Assembly: GCF_037440165.1 (NCBI RefSeq)
Contig: NZ_JBBIUQ010000007.1
Location: forward strand, 1-64,000
DNA length: 64,000 nucleotides
Direction: 5' to 3'
Source: Ignavibacterium sp037440165
Lineage (GTDB): Bacteria; Bacteroidota; Ignavibacteria; Ignavibacteriales; Ignavibacteriaceae
Shown here: in pieces, positions 51,574-60,798 of the stretch
Layout of the letters: every line of letters starts with the position of its first letter
Position numbering within the stretch: position 1 is the first letter of the stretch
Notes under the pieces: generated by a model
The model's database searches: none
Seen by the model: only the letters and a program-made list of their open reading frames with translations
Told to the model about the DNA's origin: nothing
Position numbers and translations under genes: made by a program

Positions 51574-51605
51574 AGAAGAGGATATTAAAATCCTCTTCTT
51601 AAAAC
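51574..51605. terminator. Bidirectional terminator overlapping the gmd stop codon
   Basis: AGAAGAGGAT (51574-51583) pairs perfectly with ATCCTCTTCT (51590-51599) across a 6-base loop. On the plus strand TTAAAACTTTTT follows. The gmd stop codon (51585-51587 on the minus strand) lies in the loop, so the last gmd codons (LRRGF) form one arm. Confidence 0.75.
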
Positions 51606-52709
51606 TTTTTCCATATCAGCTTTAATCATTATTTCAACAAGGTCGGAAAATTTTGTTTTAGCTTTCCATCCAAGTAATCTCTCTGCTTTTGATGAATCAC
51701 CAATCAGCAAATCAACTTCTGTGGGTCTGTAATAATTTGGATTTACTCTAACCAGTATGTCGCCTTTTTTCAGTTTTGTGGTAAAATCACTTCTTGTTAT
51801 TTCTTTCTCAACATCAAATCCAATCAGTAATTTTGCTTTATCAAGATTTATATTTTTTATTCTTCCGACTTCATCAACACCTTCACCTGTCCATTCGATT
51901 TCAATTCCAAGATGACGAAAAGTTAAGTCAGCAAATTCTCTCACTGTATGAGTTTCACCAGTAGCCAGTACAAAATCGTCAGCCTGCCCGTGCTGAAGAA
52001 TTCGCCACATACCTTCACAGTATTCTGGTGCATAGCCCCAATCTCTTTTTGCATTGAGATTTCCCAATGCGAGATCAGATTGCAAACCGGCTGCAATTCT
52101 TGCTGCAGCTCTTGTGATTTTTCTTGTAACGAAAGTTTCTCCTCTTCTTGGTGATTCGTGATTAAACAGAATACCATTGCAAGCAAATATATTATATGCT
52201 TCTCTGTAATTAACGATTATCCAATAACCATAAAGTTTTGCAACGCCGTAAGGTGAGCGTGGATAAAACGGAGTTTTTTCTGTCTGCGGCACTTCCTGAA
52301 CTTTTCCGTAAAGTTCTGATGTTGATGCCTGATAAAACTTTACTTGTCTTAAACCGACTTCTCTTATTGCATCAAGAAATCTTAAAGTACCAAGCGCATC
52401 TACCTGAGCTGTGTAGTCAGGGATTTCAAATGATACTTTAACATGGCTTTGTGCTGCAAGATTATAAATTTCATCAGGTTGAATTTTTTCAAGCAAGCGA
52501 TTAAGATTACTTGTATCAACCAAGTCACCGTAATGAAGAAAAAGTTTTTTATTAAGTATATCAGGATTTTCATAAAGATGATCAATTCTTCCAGTATTGA
52601 AAGAACTGCTTCTACGGATAATACCGTGTACTTCATAACCTTTTTCAAGAAGTAACTCTGTTAAGTAACTTCCATCCTGTCCGGTTATACCGGTTATTAA
52701 TGCTTTCAT
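51585..52709 (-). CDS. gmd: GDP-mannose 4,6-dehydratase
   Basis: 374 residues. The extended SDR signature is complete: GITGQDGSYLTELLLEKGYEVHGIIRRSSSFNTGRIDHLY, QPDEIYNLAAQSHVKVSFE, the catalytic YxxxK in SPYGVAKLYGYWI, and LFNHESPRRGETFVTRKI. The C-terminal YRPTEVDLLIGD block marks Gmd. It converts GDP-D-mannose to GDP-4-keto-6-deoxy-mannose, the first step to GDP-L-fucose, which the adjacent fcl finishes. The two genes are separated by a 129-bp repeat-bearing spacer. Confidence 0.97.
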   Translation of the reverse strand: MKALITGITGQDGSYLTELLLEKGYEVHGIIRRSSSFNTGRIDHLYENPDILNKKLFLHYGDLVDTSNLNRLLEKIQPDEIYNLAAQSHVKVSFEIPDYTAQVDALGTLRFLDAIREVGLRQVKFYQASTSELYGKVQEVPQTEKTPFYPRSPYGVAKLYGYWIIVNYREAYNIFACNGILFNHESPRRGETFVTRKITRAAARIAAGLQSDLALGNLNAKRDWGYAPEYCEGMWRILQHGQADDFVLATGETHTVREFADLTFRHLGIEIEWTGEGVDEVGRIKNINLDKAKLLIGFDVEKEITRSDFTTKLKKGDILVRVNPNYYRPTEVDLLIGDSSKAERLLGWKAKTKFSDLVEIMIKADMEKVLRRGF

Positions 52710-52732
52710 TTGATTACACTATTAAGTTAATG

Positions 52733-52830
52733 GGACACTGATTGAACGGATGAGACTGATTTAAACTGATTAAATCAGTTTGAATCTGTTTGATCAGCTC
52801 AACTTGCCTGCCGATAGGCAGGTCTGCGTT
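52733..52830. repeat. Composite dispersed repeat between gmd and fcl
   Basis: The block starts GACACTGATTGAACGGATGAG, contains an AAACTGATTAAATCAGTTT inverted pair and an AATCTGTTTGATCAG word, and ends with CCTGCC-GATA-GGCAGG (52807-52822), a 6-bp hairpin repeat often seen in environmental genomes. It combines two repeat families in one spacer inside the sugar operon. Confidence 0.72.
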
Positions 52831-52838
52831 CTATTGTA

Positions 52839-53795
52839 TTATTTATAATTTTCTAAAAACCAATTATATGTTTTTTCAATTCCGTAGTTTAATTCTGTTT
52901 TGTATTTCCAGCCAAGCGAATTGATGCGGCTGACATCCATCAGTTTTCTTGGCGTTCCATCTGGCTTGGTAGTGTCATATTCAATGCTTCCTTTGTATCC
53001 AATAATTTGTGCGACAAGATTTGCTAAATCAGAAATTGAAATATCTTTGCCACTTCCCACATTAAGATGTGTAATTCCTAAATTGTAAAGGCTATCAGCA
53101 TCTAAATTCTCCATCATAAAAATAATGGCTTCGGCGAGATCATCAACATATAAAAATTCACGAAGCGGTTTTCCAGTTCCCCAAATATTTACGCTTTCTT
53201 TTCTCTGAGTTTTTGCTTCATGAAATTTTCTGATTAAAGCCGGAAGAACATGCGAAGTCTGTAAATCAAAATTATCATTTGGTCCGTAGAGATTTGTTGG
53301 CATTGCAGAAATGAAGTTGCAACCATATTGTTTGTAATAATTTTCGCACAACTTTATTCCTGCAATCTTGGCAATTGCATAAGGTTCATTCGTGTATTCA
53401 AGATAGCCAGAAAGCAGATATTCTTCTTTGAGAGGCTGCGGTGCAAGTTTGGGATAAATGCATGAACTTCCAAGAAAAACTAATTTTTCTGATTTGTTCA
53501 GATAAGAAGCATGAATGAGATTTGCTTCAATCATAATGTTGTCATAAATAAATTCAGCACGATAAATATTGTTGGCTAATATTCCGCCTACTTTTGCTGC
53601 TGCAACAATCACAACATCAGGTTTTTCCTGCTCAAAAAATTTCTCAACATCTGATTGTCTTCGCAGATCAAGTTCATTAAAAGTCTTTGTAATGATTTTA
53701 TTATATCCATTGCTGTTCAGTGCCCGTAAAATTGCTGAGCCAACCATTCCATTATGTCCGGCAAGATAAATCTTTTTTTGTTTGTATCTGTTCAT
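52839..53795 (-). CDS. fcl: GDP-L-fucose synthase
   Basis: 318 residues, SDR epimerase/reductase. NADP-binding YLAGHNGMVGSAILRAL, AAKVGGILANNIYRAEFIYDN, FLGSSCIYPKLAPQPLKEEYLL, YAIAKIAGIKLCENYYKQYGC (catalytic Tyr/Lys) and REFLYVDDLAEAIIFMM are all Fcl/WcaG blocks. It epimerises and reduces the Gmd product to GDP-L-fucose. It lies 5 bp before the Wzi-like gene in transcription order, upstream of gmd. Confidence 0.96.
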   Translation of the reverse strand: MNRYKQKKIYLAGHNGMVGSAILRALNSNGYNKIITKTFNELDLRRQSDVEKFFEQEKPDVVIVAAAKVGGILANNIYRAEFIYDNIMIEANLIHASYLNKSEKLVFLGSSCIYPKLAPQPLKEEYLLSGYLEYTNEPYAIAKIAGIKLCENYYKQYGCNFISAMPTNLYGPNDNFDLQTSHVLPALIRKFHEAKTQRKESVNIWGTGKPLREFLYVDDLAEAIIFMMENLDADSLYNLGITHLNVGSGKDISISDLANLVAQIIGYKGSIEYDTTKPDGTPRKLMDVSRINSLGWKYKTELNYGIEKTYNWFLENYK

Positions 53796-53800
53796 AAAAT

Positions 53801-55462
53801 CTAGAGCCCGTAATAGACTGAAAAATAAAATTCATTTAAATCAGAATTTGAAAACGAAAGATCCTGCTGCTGTTCAGAAGATCTCATTAGCTGGAAATCA
53901 GCTTTAGCAAAAAGTTCGTGAAATATTTCATACTTAACTGAACCGCCGAAGTAAGTATAATATTTTCTTAAACCAAAAAGAAAAGGCGGTTGAGGCTGTG
54001 TTTGATATTGAAGAACAGCATTCCCTCTGTCTCCTTTGCGAATATATTGCGCCCATAATGATGCCTGCAATCCTCTTAAAAATCTGTAATTTATTGAGCC
54101 ATAAATAAGATCACCGTTGCTGCCCATCCAATGACCTAAATTATAAGAAGCGTGCTGATATGTAGTAGTCAGAATATAATGTTCATATACAAATGGATAA
54201 ATTTTTGTGTATTCAATTTTCAGAGTAAGATTGTCAATTGGTAAATCCGTTACTGAAGCTCCAAGTGAGAACGCAAATTGATTTCTCTGTTTTTCTTTGT
54301 CAAAGATATTTGAAATTGTAAGTTCGTCAATGAAAAGTGTTCCGTAAAGATGAGTATTCTTTATATGATTTCGTGAACTTACTGAAAAGAAAAATTGTGA
54401 GTTGCTTCCTGCTTCATTTATCTGCCGGCTGAGATGATGGTCATTTACACGAAAGAATAAAAGAGGGAATAAATATGAGAATTCAAATTTATCTGCATAC
54501 ACGATAGATTCGCCAAGTGAAATAGTTAATCCTTTCGTTGGTTTAATATTTAATGTATGAGATGCAAAATACTTTTCACGGAAAATAATTCTCTCACCAT
54601 TGGTCTGATGATAATATGTTTCATTACTATCAATTACATCTGACGATAGAAAACCATGAAAGTAATTGAAGCTAAGCCAATCAACGGGATTGATATCAAG
54701 TCTGATAAAAGGGAATGATGGTGCTTTTTGCGATAACACCAACAATCCACTTTCTCCATAACCCCATTCCATAAAATCTTTTCCAGCAGAAAATCTTCCC
54801 CAGGACCAATCAACACCAATGTTGGTATTGATTTCACTGTATTCAACTTTATCGGGCGGAAAGCCAAATATTATTTGATCATTTCTCTGATTAAAGCCAG
54901 TCTTTGGTGTAAACTCTCTCCACTTATCAACAGTGTTGCCCTTTTCTGAATTATCAACAAACTTGAAACTAAAACCAATATCATCAGCAAGATAACCGTA
55001 GAATGAAACACCATTCCAAATATGAATCAATCTTTCATTTTTTCTTGAACCGGCTTCCAAACCAAGAACAGGTGAAAGATTGAAAGTGAAAAGATTATCA
55101 TGGTAAGAAAACAAACGATATCTGCCGAACTGATCTTTAGCCAACGTTGAAACTGTTGGATTTTCAACCCCTCTATTTTTTAATAAGTCAATTTCTCTAC
55201 CAAAGTCAGTAAGAAAAAAATCCAACTCTTGCTTCTCAAGTGATGTCAGGTTATCTGAAATGTTTTCTAGTTCAGAAAGTTTTTCTGCAATATACTTTCT
55301 TGAAAGCGGACGAATCTGATCATCAAAATCAATAATTCCTTTCTGACTCAGCCGGCTAAGAAAAATATAAACATCACTGTTCAGAGGTTGGTAAACAACC
55401 TGAGAAAATGAATTTGATTCAATTATCAACAAGAAAAAAATTGTTGAAAGAAATAATCTCAT
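53801..55462 (-). CDS. Wzi-like capsule assembly / outer-membrane beta-barrel protein
   Basis: 553 residues. A signal peptide (1-20) and an N-terminal periplasmic helical segment (SDVYIFLSRLSQKGIIDFDDQIRPLSRKYIAEKLSELE) precede a long beta-rich part with many paired aromatic strands (about 110-553), ending in a terminal FYFSVYYGL strand. This matches capsule assembly Wzi proteins of Bacteroidota, 18-stranded barrels that bind surface polysaccharide. The gene lies between nucleotide-sugar genes (fcl on one side, aminotransferase on the other), which supports a surface-glycan role. TAA of the aminotransferase is immediately followed by its ATG. Confidence 0.85.
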   Translation of the reverse strand: MRLFLSTIFFLLIIESNSFSQVVYQPLNSDVYIFLSRLSQKGIIDFDDQIRPLSRKYIAEKLSELENISDNLTSLEKQELDFFLTDFGREIDLLKNRGVENPTVSTLAKDQFGRYRLFSYHDNLFTFNLSPVLGLEAGSRKNERLIHIWNGVSFYGYLADDIGFSFKFVDNSEKGNTVDKWREFTPKTGFNQRNDQIIFGFPPDKVEYSEINTNIGVDWSWGRFSAGKDFMEWGYGESGLLVLSQKAPSFPFIRLDINPVDWLSFNYFHGFLSSDVIDSNETYYHQTNGERIIFREKYFASHTLNIKPTKGLTISLGESIVYADKFEFSYLFPLLFFRVNDHHLSRQINEAGSNSQFFFSVSSRNHIKNTHLYGTLFIDELTISNIFDKEKQRNQFAFSLGASVTDLPIDNLTLKIEYTKIYPFVYEHYILTTTYQHASYNLGHWMGSNGDLIYGSINYRFLRGLQASLWAQYIRKGDRGNAVLQYQTQPQPPFLFGLRKYYTYFGGSVKYEIFHELFAKADFQLMRSSEQQQDLSFSNSDLNEFYFSVYYGL

Positions 55463-56632
55463 TTAATTTTCATCTAAAAATTTTTTTATAACAGATACAA
55501 CATACTGCAACTGCTCGTCAGTTAATTCAGGATAAATTGGTAGAGCAATTGAAGTGTTCGCAGAAAATTCTGAAATTGGGAAGTCTCCTTTTTTATAACC
55601 CAGATCTGCAAAACATTCCTGAAGATGAAACGGAACAGGATAATAAATTTCTGTGCCTATTTCGTGTTTTGTCATAAATTCTCTGAGAGCATCCCGTTTT
55701 TCAACACGTATCTTATATTGATTATAAATATGATAATTTTTTACTCCGGAGTTTTCATAAACTGCCTTTGGAAGTAAAACTTTATTCTTCTCATCAAATT
55801 TAGTTTTACCTGGTTGTTCTGCAAGTCCTGCCTCAATAAAAAGCTGAGTATATCTTTTTGCATTCTGCTGTCTTTTTTCAGACCAGGATTGAAGATGTGG
55901 AAGTTTAACCCTTAGCACAGCGGCTTGAATTGCATCTAATCTGAAATTACCACCGATAACTTTGTGATAATATTTTGGTTCGCCGCCGTGAACTCTTTTT
56001 ATTCTGATTATCTCGGATAATTTGTCATCATTTGTAACGATCAGACCACCATCACCATAACCGCCAAGATTTTTACTCGGGAAAAATGAGAAGCAGCCAA
56101 TGTGTCCGATTGTTCCAACAAATCTACCATCTTTGTATTGTGTACCGATTGCCTGTGCTGCGTCTTCGATAACGTAAAGATTATGAGCATTTGCAATTTT
56201 CATTATCTCATCCATCTCGGCACTTTGTCCGAATAAATGAACAGGAATAACAGCTTTTGTTCTGGAGGTAATTTTCGTTTCAAAATCTTTCGGGTCGATG
56301 TTAAAAGTTACAGGATCATTTTCAACAAAAACTGGTGTAGCAAACAATCTTGATACAACACCCGCAGTTGCGAAGAAAGAATAAGTCGGAACAATAACTT
56401 CATCTCCCGGTTTAATATCAAGCGCCATCAATGCAAGTAGCAGAGCATCTGTGCCTGAAGAAACTCCCCACGTATGTTTTACATTCAGATAATCCTGAAA
56501 TTCTCTTTCAATTTCAGAAAGTTCTGGTCCCATTATAAAATACTGAGATTCAGCAACTCTGATTATTGCTTCATCAAGGTCTTTCTTAAGTGAGTAATAC
56601 TGAGGTTTTAAGTCAAGAAGTGGTACTTTCAT
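55463..56632 (-). CDS. DegT/DnrJ/EryC1/StrS family sugar aminotransferase
   Basis: 389 residues from the ATG at 56632, which has an AAAGGAAA site; a start 18 bp earlier is less supported. PLP enzyme blocks: VPLLDLKPQYYSLKKDLDEAI, WGVSSGTDALLLALMALDI, GDEVIVPTYSFFATAGVVSRL, VIEDAAQAIGTQYKDG (the Asp of the cofactor) and the Lys in SFFPSKNLGGYGDGG, with HNL/NYHIYNQYKIRVEKRD near the end. It transaminates a keto-deoxy-sugar nucleotide, probably a dTDP sugar given rfbA/rfbC next door. The keto-isomerase or dehydratase needed before it is absent here. Confidence 0.94.
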   Translation of the reverse strand: MKVPLLDLKPQYYSLKKDLDEAIIRVAESQYFIMGPELSEIEREFQDYLNVKHTWGVSSGTDALLLALMALDIKPGDEVIVPTYSFFATAGVVSRLFATPVFVENDPVTFNIDPKDFETKITSRTKAVIPVHLFGQSAEMDEIMKIANAHNLYVIEDAAQAIGTQYKDGRFVGTIGHIGCFSFFPSKNLGGYGDGGLIVTNDDKLSEIIRIKRVHGGEPKYYHKVIGGNFRLDAIQAAVLRVKLPHLQSWSEKRQQNAKRYTQLFIEAGLAEQPGKTKFDEKNKVLLPKAVYENSGVKNYHIYNQYKIRVEKRDALREFMTKHEIGTEIYYPVPFHLQECFADLGYKKGDFPISEFSANTSIALPIYPELTDEQLQYVVSVIKKFLDEN

Positions 56633-56652
56633 ATAATTTCCTTTAAGCAAGT

Positions 56653-57207
56653 TTATTTATTGTAAAAAAAATCTCTGTCAATGTCTTTTAACAATTTTGC
56701 ACTTAAATCTTTTTCAGAAACAATTGGATTATCAATCTGCCAGCTAATTGAAAGCTGCGGATCATCAAAACGAATTGCACGTTCATGTTCTTTGCTGTAA
56801 TACTGAGTGCACTTGTAATAAAAGATTGCTTCATCAGACAATACTGAAAAACCATGCGCAAAACCCGGTGGTATCCACAGCTGACTGTGATCATCTTCAG
56901 ATAAAATTGCCGAATAATATTTTCCGAAAGTCGGTGAGTTAAATCTGATATCAACAGCAACATCAAGAACTTTTCCGTAGATAACCTGACAAAGCTTTCC
57001 CTGCGCCATTTCTCTAATCTGATAATGTAAACCTCTTATTGTTCCTTTTTTTGATTTGGAAATGTTATCCTGAACAAAGTTAAAATCAATCCCATGCTCA
57101 CGAAATTCTGATAATCGAAATGATTCCAGAAAATATCCCCTCGAATCTCCATACACTTTTGGTTTGATTACGAGAAGTCCCTCAATTGGCGTTTTTAATA
57201 TTTCCAT
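56653..57207 (-). CDS. rfbC: dTDP-4-dehydrorhamnose 3,5-epimerase (or related)
   Basis: 184 residues, cupin. Family features: PIEGLLVIKPKVYGDSRGYFLESF, FVQDNISKSKKGTIRGLHYQ (catalytic His), GKVLDVAVDIR, SQLWIPPGFAHGFSVLSDEAIFYYKCTQYYSKEHERAIRFDDP. It epimerises C3 and C5 of dTDP-4-keto-6-deoxyglucose. Stop and start share a TAATG with rfbA, so the two are coupled. The product could also feed the downstream aminotransferase. Confidence 0.95.
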   Translation of the reverse strand: MEILKTPIEGLLVIKPKVYGDSRGYFLESFRLSEFREHGIDFNFVQDNISKSKKGTIRGLHYQIREMAQGKLCQVIYGKVLDVAVDIRFNSPTFGKYYSAILSEDDHSQLWIPPGFAHGFSVLSDEAIFYYKCTQYYSKEHERAIRFDDPQLSISWQIDNPIVSEKDLSAKLLKDIDRDFFYNK

Positions 57208-58082
57208 TAAGCCTCTTTAATAATTTTTTCAAGATAATCACGATACAAAGATTTGGGAATAGAATGGACAAGTTTTTCAAACTGTTCCTTCGAAATAAAA
57301 CCTTTAATAAAGGCAATCTCTTCGATGCAAGCAACTTTAAGTCCCTGACGATCTTCAATCACGCCGAAAAAGTTCGATGCCCGAAGTAAAGCTTCCGGAG
57401 TTCCTGTGTCAAGCCAGGCAATTCCTCTTCCAATTTTTTCAACATAAAGCTGACCTCTTTCAAGATAAGTTCTGTTCACATCAGTTATTTCAAGTTCGCC
57501 GCGGGCAGATGGTTTAAGGTTTTTAGAAATTTCAATTACCTGATTATCATAAATATATAATCCCGGAACAGCATAATTTGATTTTGGATGAAGCGGCTTT
57601 TCCTCAATTGAAACTGCTTTGCCGTTTTTATCGAATTCAACGATTCCATATCTCTGAGGATCATTTACCTGATAACCAAAAATTGTAGCATCTTTTTCTC
57701 TTTTCAATGCTTCATAGAAGAAACTTAAGTCACCATAAAAAATATTATCACCGAGAATAAGGGTGACATTATCATTCCCAATGAATTCTTCACCAAGAAT
57801 AAATGCTTCGGCAATTCCGTTTGGTGCATCCTGAACTTTGTATGAAATGTTCAATCCAACCTGATTGCCATTATCGAATAATTGCTGATAAAGAGGAATA
57901 GTTTCTTTGTTTGAAATGATAAGTATATCTTTAATTCCACCGAGCATCAGTATTGAAAGCGGATAGTAAATAAGCGGTTTATCATAAATGAGTGCAAGCT
58001 GCTTGCTGTAAACTTTGGTAATTGGATAAAGCCTTGAACCGGAACCACCGGCAAGGATAATTCCTTTATTGGTTTTGTTCAT
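57207..58082 (-). CDS. rfbA: Glucose-1-phosphate thymidylyltransferase
   Basis: 291 residues. The GT-A pyrophosphorylase motif GIILAGGSGSRLYPITKVYSKQLALIYDKPLIYYPLSIL, LGDNIFYGDLSFFYEAL, VEFDKNGKAVSIEEKPLHPKSNYAVPGLYIYDN and GRGIAWLDTGTPEALLRAS are all present. It makes dTDP-glucose from dTTP and glucose 1-phosphate, opening the dTDP-sugar path. First gene of the polysaccharide run. No rfbB (4,6-dehydratase) or rfbD is in the window. Confidence 0.96.
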   Translation of the reverse strand: MNKTNKGIILAGGSGSRLYPITKVYSKQLALIYDKPLIYYPLSILMLGGIKDILIISNKETIPLYQQLFDNGNQVGLNISYKVQDAPNGIAEAFILGEEFIGNDNVTLILGDNIFYGDLSFFYEALKREKDATIFGYQVNDPQRYGIVEFDKNGKAVSIEEKPLHPKSNYAVPGLYIYDNQVIEISKNLKPSARGELEITDVNRTYLERGQLYVEKIGRGIAWLDTGTPEALLRASNFFGVIEDRQGLKVACIEEIAFIKGFISKEQFEKLVHSIPKSLYRDYLEKIIKEA

Positions 58083-58154
58083 AAGTTTTCTTTAAAATTG
58101 TTAAATGTTAGAACAAAATATAAAAATATTCCAGACAGGTTTTCATGAAGGACT

Positions 58155-59534
58155 TTAAAGTAATTTTCCGCCAAGAATAAAAATTGCAACTGTAAAGTAA
58201 ATCACTATTCCGGTTACATCAACAAGAGTTGCAACAAAGGGAGCTGAAGAAGATGCAGGGTCAAATCCAAGCCTTTTAAGAATGAATGGAAGAGTTGAAC
58301 CTGAAAGTGTTCCCCATAGAACAACTCCAATTAATGAAACGGATACTGTCATCGCCACATAGAACCAATGTTCGCCATAAATATGTGAAGCCATTTGCCA
58401 TACATAAATTCTGATAAAGCCGATTATGGCGAGAATTACTCCGAGTGATAAACCTGTTATCAACTCTTTTCCTATCACGCGAAACCAATCTTTCATTGTT
58501 ACTTCGCCCAAAGCCATAGCGCGAACAACAAGTGTCGCTGCCTGAGAACCAGAATTTCCACCGCTCGAGATTATTAAAGGAACAAATAATGCGAGAACAA
58601 CTGCTCTGGCAATTTCTTCTTCAAATACTGCCATTGCCGAAGCAGTAAACATCTCTCCAATAAAAAGAACAGAAAGCCAGCCGGCTCTCTTTTTAATCAT
58701 TTTAAGAATCGGAATAGTTGGATATGGTTCATCTAAAACTTCTACTGCTGCCTGCTTCTGAATGTCTTCTGTAGTTTCTTCAATTGCAACATCCATTACA
58801 TCGTCAAAGGTTACTATACCGATTAAATTTTCACTGTGGTCAACTACAGGCAAAGCAACTCTGTCATATTTACGGAACATTTCAACAGCAGTTTCCTGAT
58901 CATCATAAACATTCAGAGCAACATAGTTTTCATCCATCAGATCTGAAATTCTTGAATCGAGCGGAGCTAACAAAATTTCTCTTATTTTTATGTCATCAAT
59001 AAGTTTCCCCTTATCATCAGCAACATAAAGTATGCTTAGTGTTTCTTTATTTCTTCCGTTCTCTCTGATGTAATCTAAGGTTTGTTGTATTGTCCAATCA
59101 GGTTTAACAGCAATGTAATCCGGCGTCATCAATCTTCCGACACTGTTTTCCGGATAGCCAAGCAGTGTTACTGCAGTCTTTCTTTCTTCAGGAGAAAGCA
59201 GTTGAACTAATTGCTTAGTTGCAGATGCCGGAAGTTCTTCGAACAGTGCCGTACGATCATCAGGATCCATTTCATTCAGAATTGCAGCAACTTCTTCATT
59301 GCCCATTGCTTTGAGCAAATCCATTTGCGTATCAAAGTAGAGATATTCAAATGTATCAGTTGCTAACTCAGTATGAAGCAGGCGGAAAATTATTACTCTT
59401 TCTTTTTCATCGAGATCAATCAGAAGTTCTGCAATATCGGCGGGAGTCCAATCCTGAAGAATTTCCTTTAGGATGCTAAGTTTTCTTTCTTCGATAAGAG
59501 ACTTAATTTCTGGTTGTAACAATCGGCTTAACAT
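58155..59534 (-). CDS. mgtE: Magnesium transporter MgtE
   Basis: 459 residues. The N-terminal superhelical domain (about 1-130, repeats of PADIAELLIDLDEKERVIIFRLL type), a CBS pair (about 135-255, including GRLMTPDYIAVKPDWTIQQTLDYIR), a connecting plug helix, and five membrane helices (about 275-459, with GGNSGSQAATLVVRAMALGEV and FVATLVDVTGIVIYF) give the complete MgtE layout. It imports Mg2+ and is gated by cytoplasmic Mg2+ through the CBS domains. No Mg2+ riboswitch was recognised in the 130 bp upstream. Confidence 0.96.
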   Translation of the reverse strand: MLSRLLQPEIKSLIEERKLSILKEILQDWTPADIAELLIDLDEKERVIIFRLLHTELATDTFEYLYFDTQMDLLKAMGNEEVAAILNEMDPDDRTALFEELPASATKQLVQLLSPEERKTAVTLLGYPENSVGRLMTPDYIAVKPDWTIQQTLDYIRENGRNKETLSILYVADDKGKLIDDIKIREILLAPLDSRISDLMDENYVALNVYDDQETAVEMFRKYDRVALPVVDHSENLIGIVTFDDVMDVAIEETTEDIQKQAAVEVLDEPYPTIPILKMIKKRAGWLSVLFIGEMFTASAMAVFEEEIARAVVLALFVPLIISSGGNSGSQAATLVVRAMALGEVTMKDWFRVIGKELITGLSLGVILAIIGFIRIYVWQMASHIYGEHWFYVAMTVSVSLIGVVLWGTLSGSTLPFILKRLGFDPASSSAPFVATLVDVTGIVIYFTVAIFILGGKLL

Positions 59535-59666
59535 CAGGAAATCCTTATTTTTGGTTCGCAGGAATTACATATTTGTTAAGTAAAATTTAATTTCTGGTGC
59601 GTAAAAATAAGTTCAACTTTTTCAATTCACAATTGTAAATTTATAATTGTTCAATCCGGATGAAAA

Positions 59667-60797
59667 ATGAAATTAGTGGTTGATGAGAATATTTCTTTTG
59701 CAAAAGAGGCTTTTTCTTTGTTTGGCGATGTAAAACTTTTTGCAGGAAGAGAAATAAAAAATGAAATCTTGAAAGATGCAGATATACTCATCATACGTTC
59801 AGTTACAAATGTTGATGAATCACTTCTGAAAAATACACAGGTTAGGTTCGTTGGAACTGCCACCATCGGAACCGATCATATCGATCTTGATTATTTAAAG
59901 AATAATAAAATTGCCTTTGCTGATGCAAAAGGATGTAATGCTTTTGGAGTTGCCGAATATGTTCTTACTGCTTTAATTAAAATTTGTTCTGATGAAAAAA
60001 TTAATTCTGAAGGAAAATCAATCGGAATTGTTGGCATTGGTAATGTCGGCAGCAAAGTATTAAAATTTTCAGAGCTGCTTGGCTTAAAGGTTCTTAAAAA
60101 TGATCCTCCGCTTCAGAGAAAAAATCCGGATGAGAGATTCTATTCTCTTGAAGAAGCATTACAGTGTGATATCGTAACTTTACATACTCCACTGGCTTTT
60201 GAAGGAGAAGATAAAACTTTTCATCTACTTGATGAAGAGAAACTTTCGCAGTTAAAAGACAATTCAATTTTAATCAATACTTCAAGAGGTGCTGTGATTG
60301 ATAATAATGCTTTAAGCAAAATAATATCTCAGAAAAAACTAAAAGTTGCTTTAGATGTTTGGGAAAATGAACCAGATGTTGAATTATCATTATTGGAAAG
60401 AGTTGCCATTGCGTCGCCTCATGTTGCCGGGTATTCACTCGAAGGAAAAGTAAATGGCACAATAATGATATTTAATGCACTGAATACCTTTCTTGGCACA
60501 AACTATGACTTTGATTTCACACTTCCTGAAGTAAAACATAATCTGTTCGAATACAATCAAACAGATTTCGACATAGATGAATTTAATGAGCTGTTAAAGA
60601 GTATATATGATATTGAATCAGATACTAATCAGATGAAGAAGATGTTATATTTTAATCGTGAAGATAGAGTAAAATATTTTGACGAAATGAGAAAGAATTA
60701 TCCATTACGAAGAGAATTCAATAACTACAGAATAAAATTAAAATCTGATAAACTGAAAAATTTTTTTGAAGGATTAAGATTCAAAGTAATTGAATAG
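59667..60797 (+). CDS. pdxB: 4-phosphoerythronate dehydrogenase
   Basis: 376 residues. Family-specific start MKLVVDENISFAKEAFSLFG, then RSVTNVDESLL, FVGTATIGTDHIDLDYL, the NAD-binding GIVGIGNVGSKVLKFSELLGL, and NTSRGAVIDNNAL with the active-site His in SPHVAGYSLEGKVNGT. The C-terminal about 90 residues form the DUF3410 dimerisation domain that distinguishes PdxB from SerA. It oxidises erythronate 4-phosphate in the DXP-independent route to pyridoxal phosphate. It stands alone, convergent with the next gene (1-bp spacer). Confidence 0.93.
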   Translation: MKLVVDENISFAKEAFSLFGDVKLFAGREIKNEILKDADILIIRSVTNVDESLLKNTQVRFVGTATIGTDHIDLDYLKNNKIAFADAKGCNAFGVAEYVLTALIKICSDEKINSEGKSIGIVGIGNVGSKVLKFSELLGLKVLKNDPPLQRKNPDERFYSLEEALQCDIVTLHTPLAFEGEDKTFHLLDEEKLSQLKDNSILINTSRGAVIDNNALSKIISQKKLKVALDVWENEPDVELSLLERVAIASPHVAGYSLEGKVNGTIMIFNALNTFLGTNYDFDFTLPEVKHNLFEYNQTDFDIDEFNELLKSIYDIESDTNQMKKMLYFNREDRVKYFDEMRKNYPLRREFNNYRIKLKSDKLKNFFEGLRFKVIE

Positions 60798-60798
60798 T

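Noticed and set aside
59535..59666. Possible magnesium riboswitch before mgtE
   Set aside because: The spacer is short and AT-rich and lacks stems of the M-box type.
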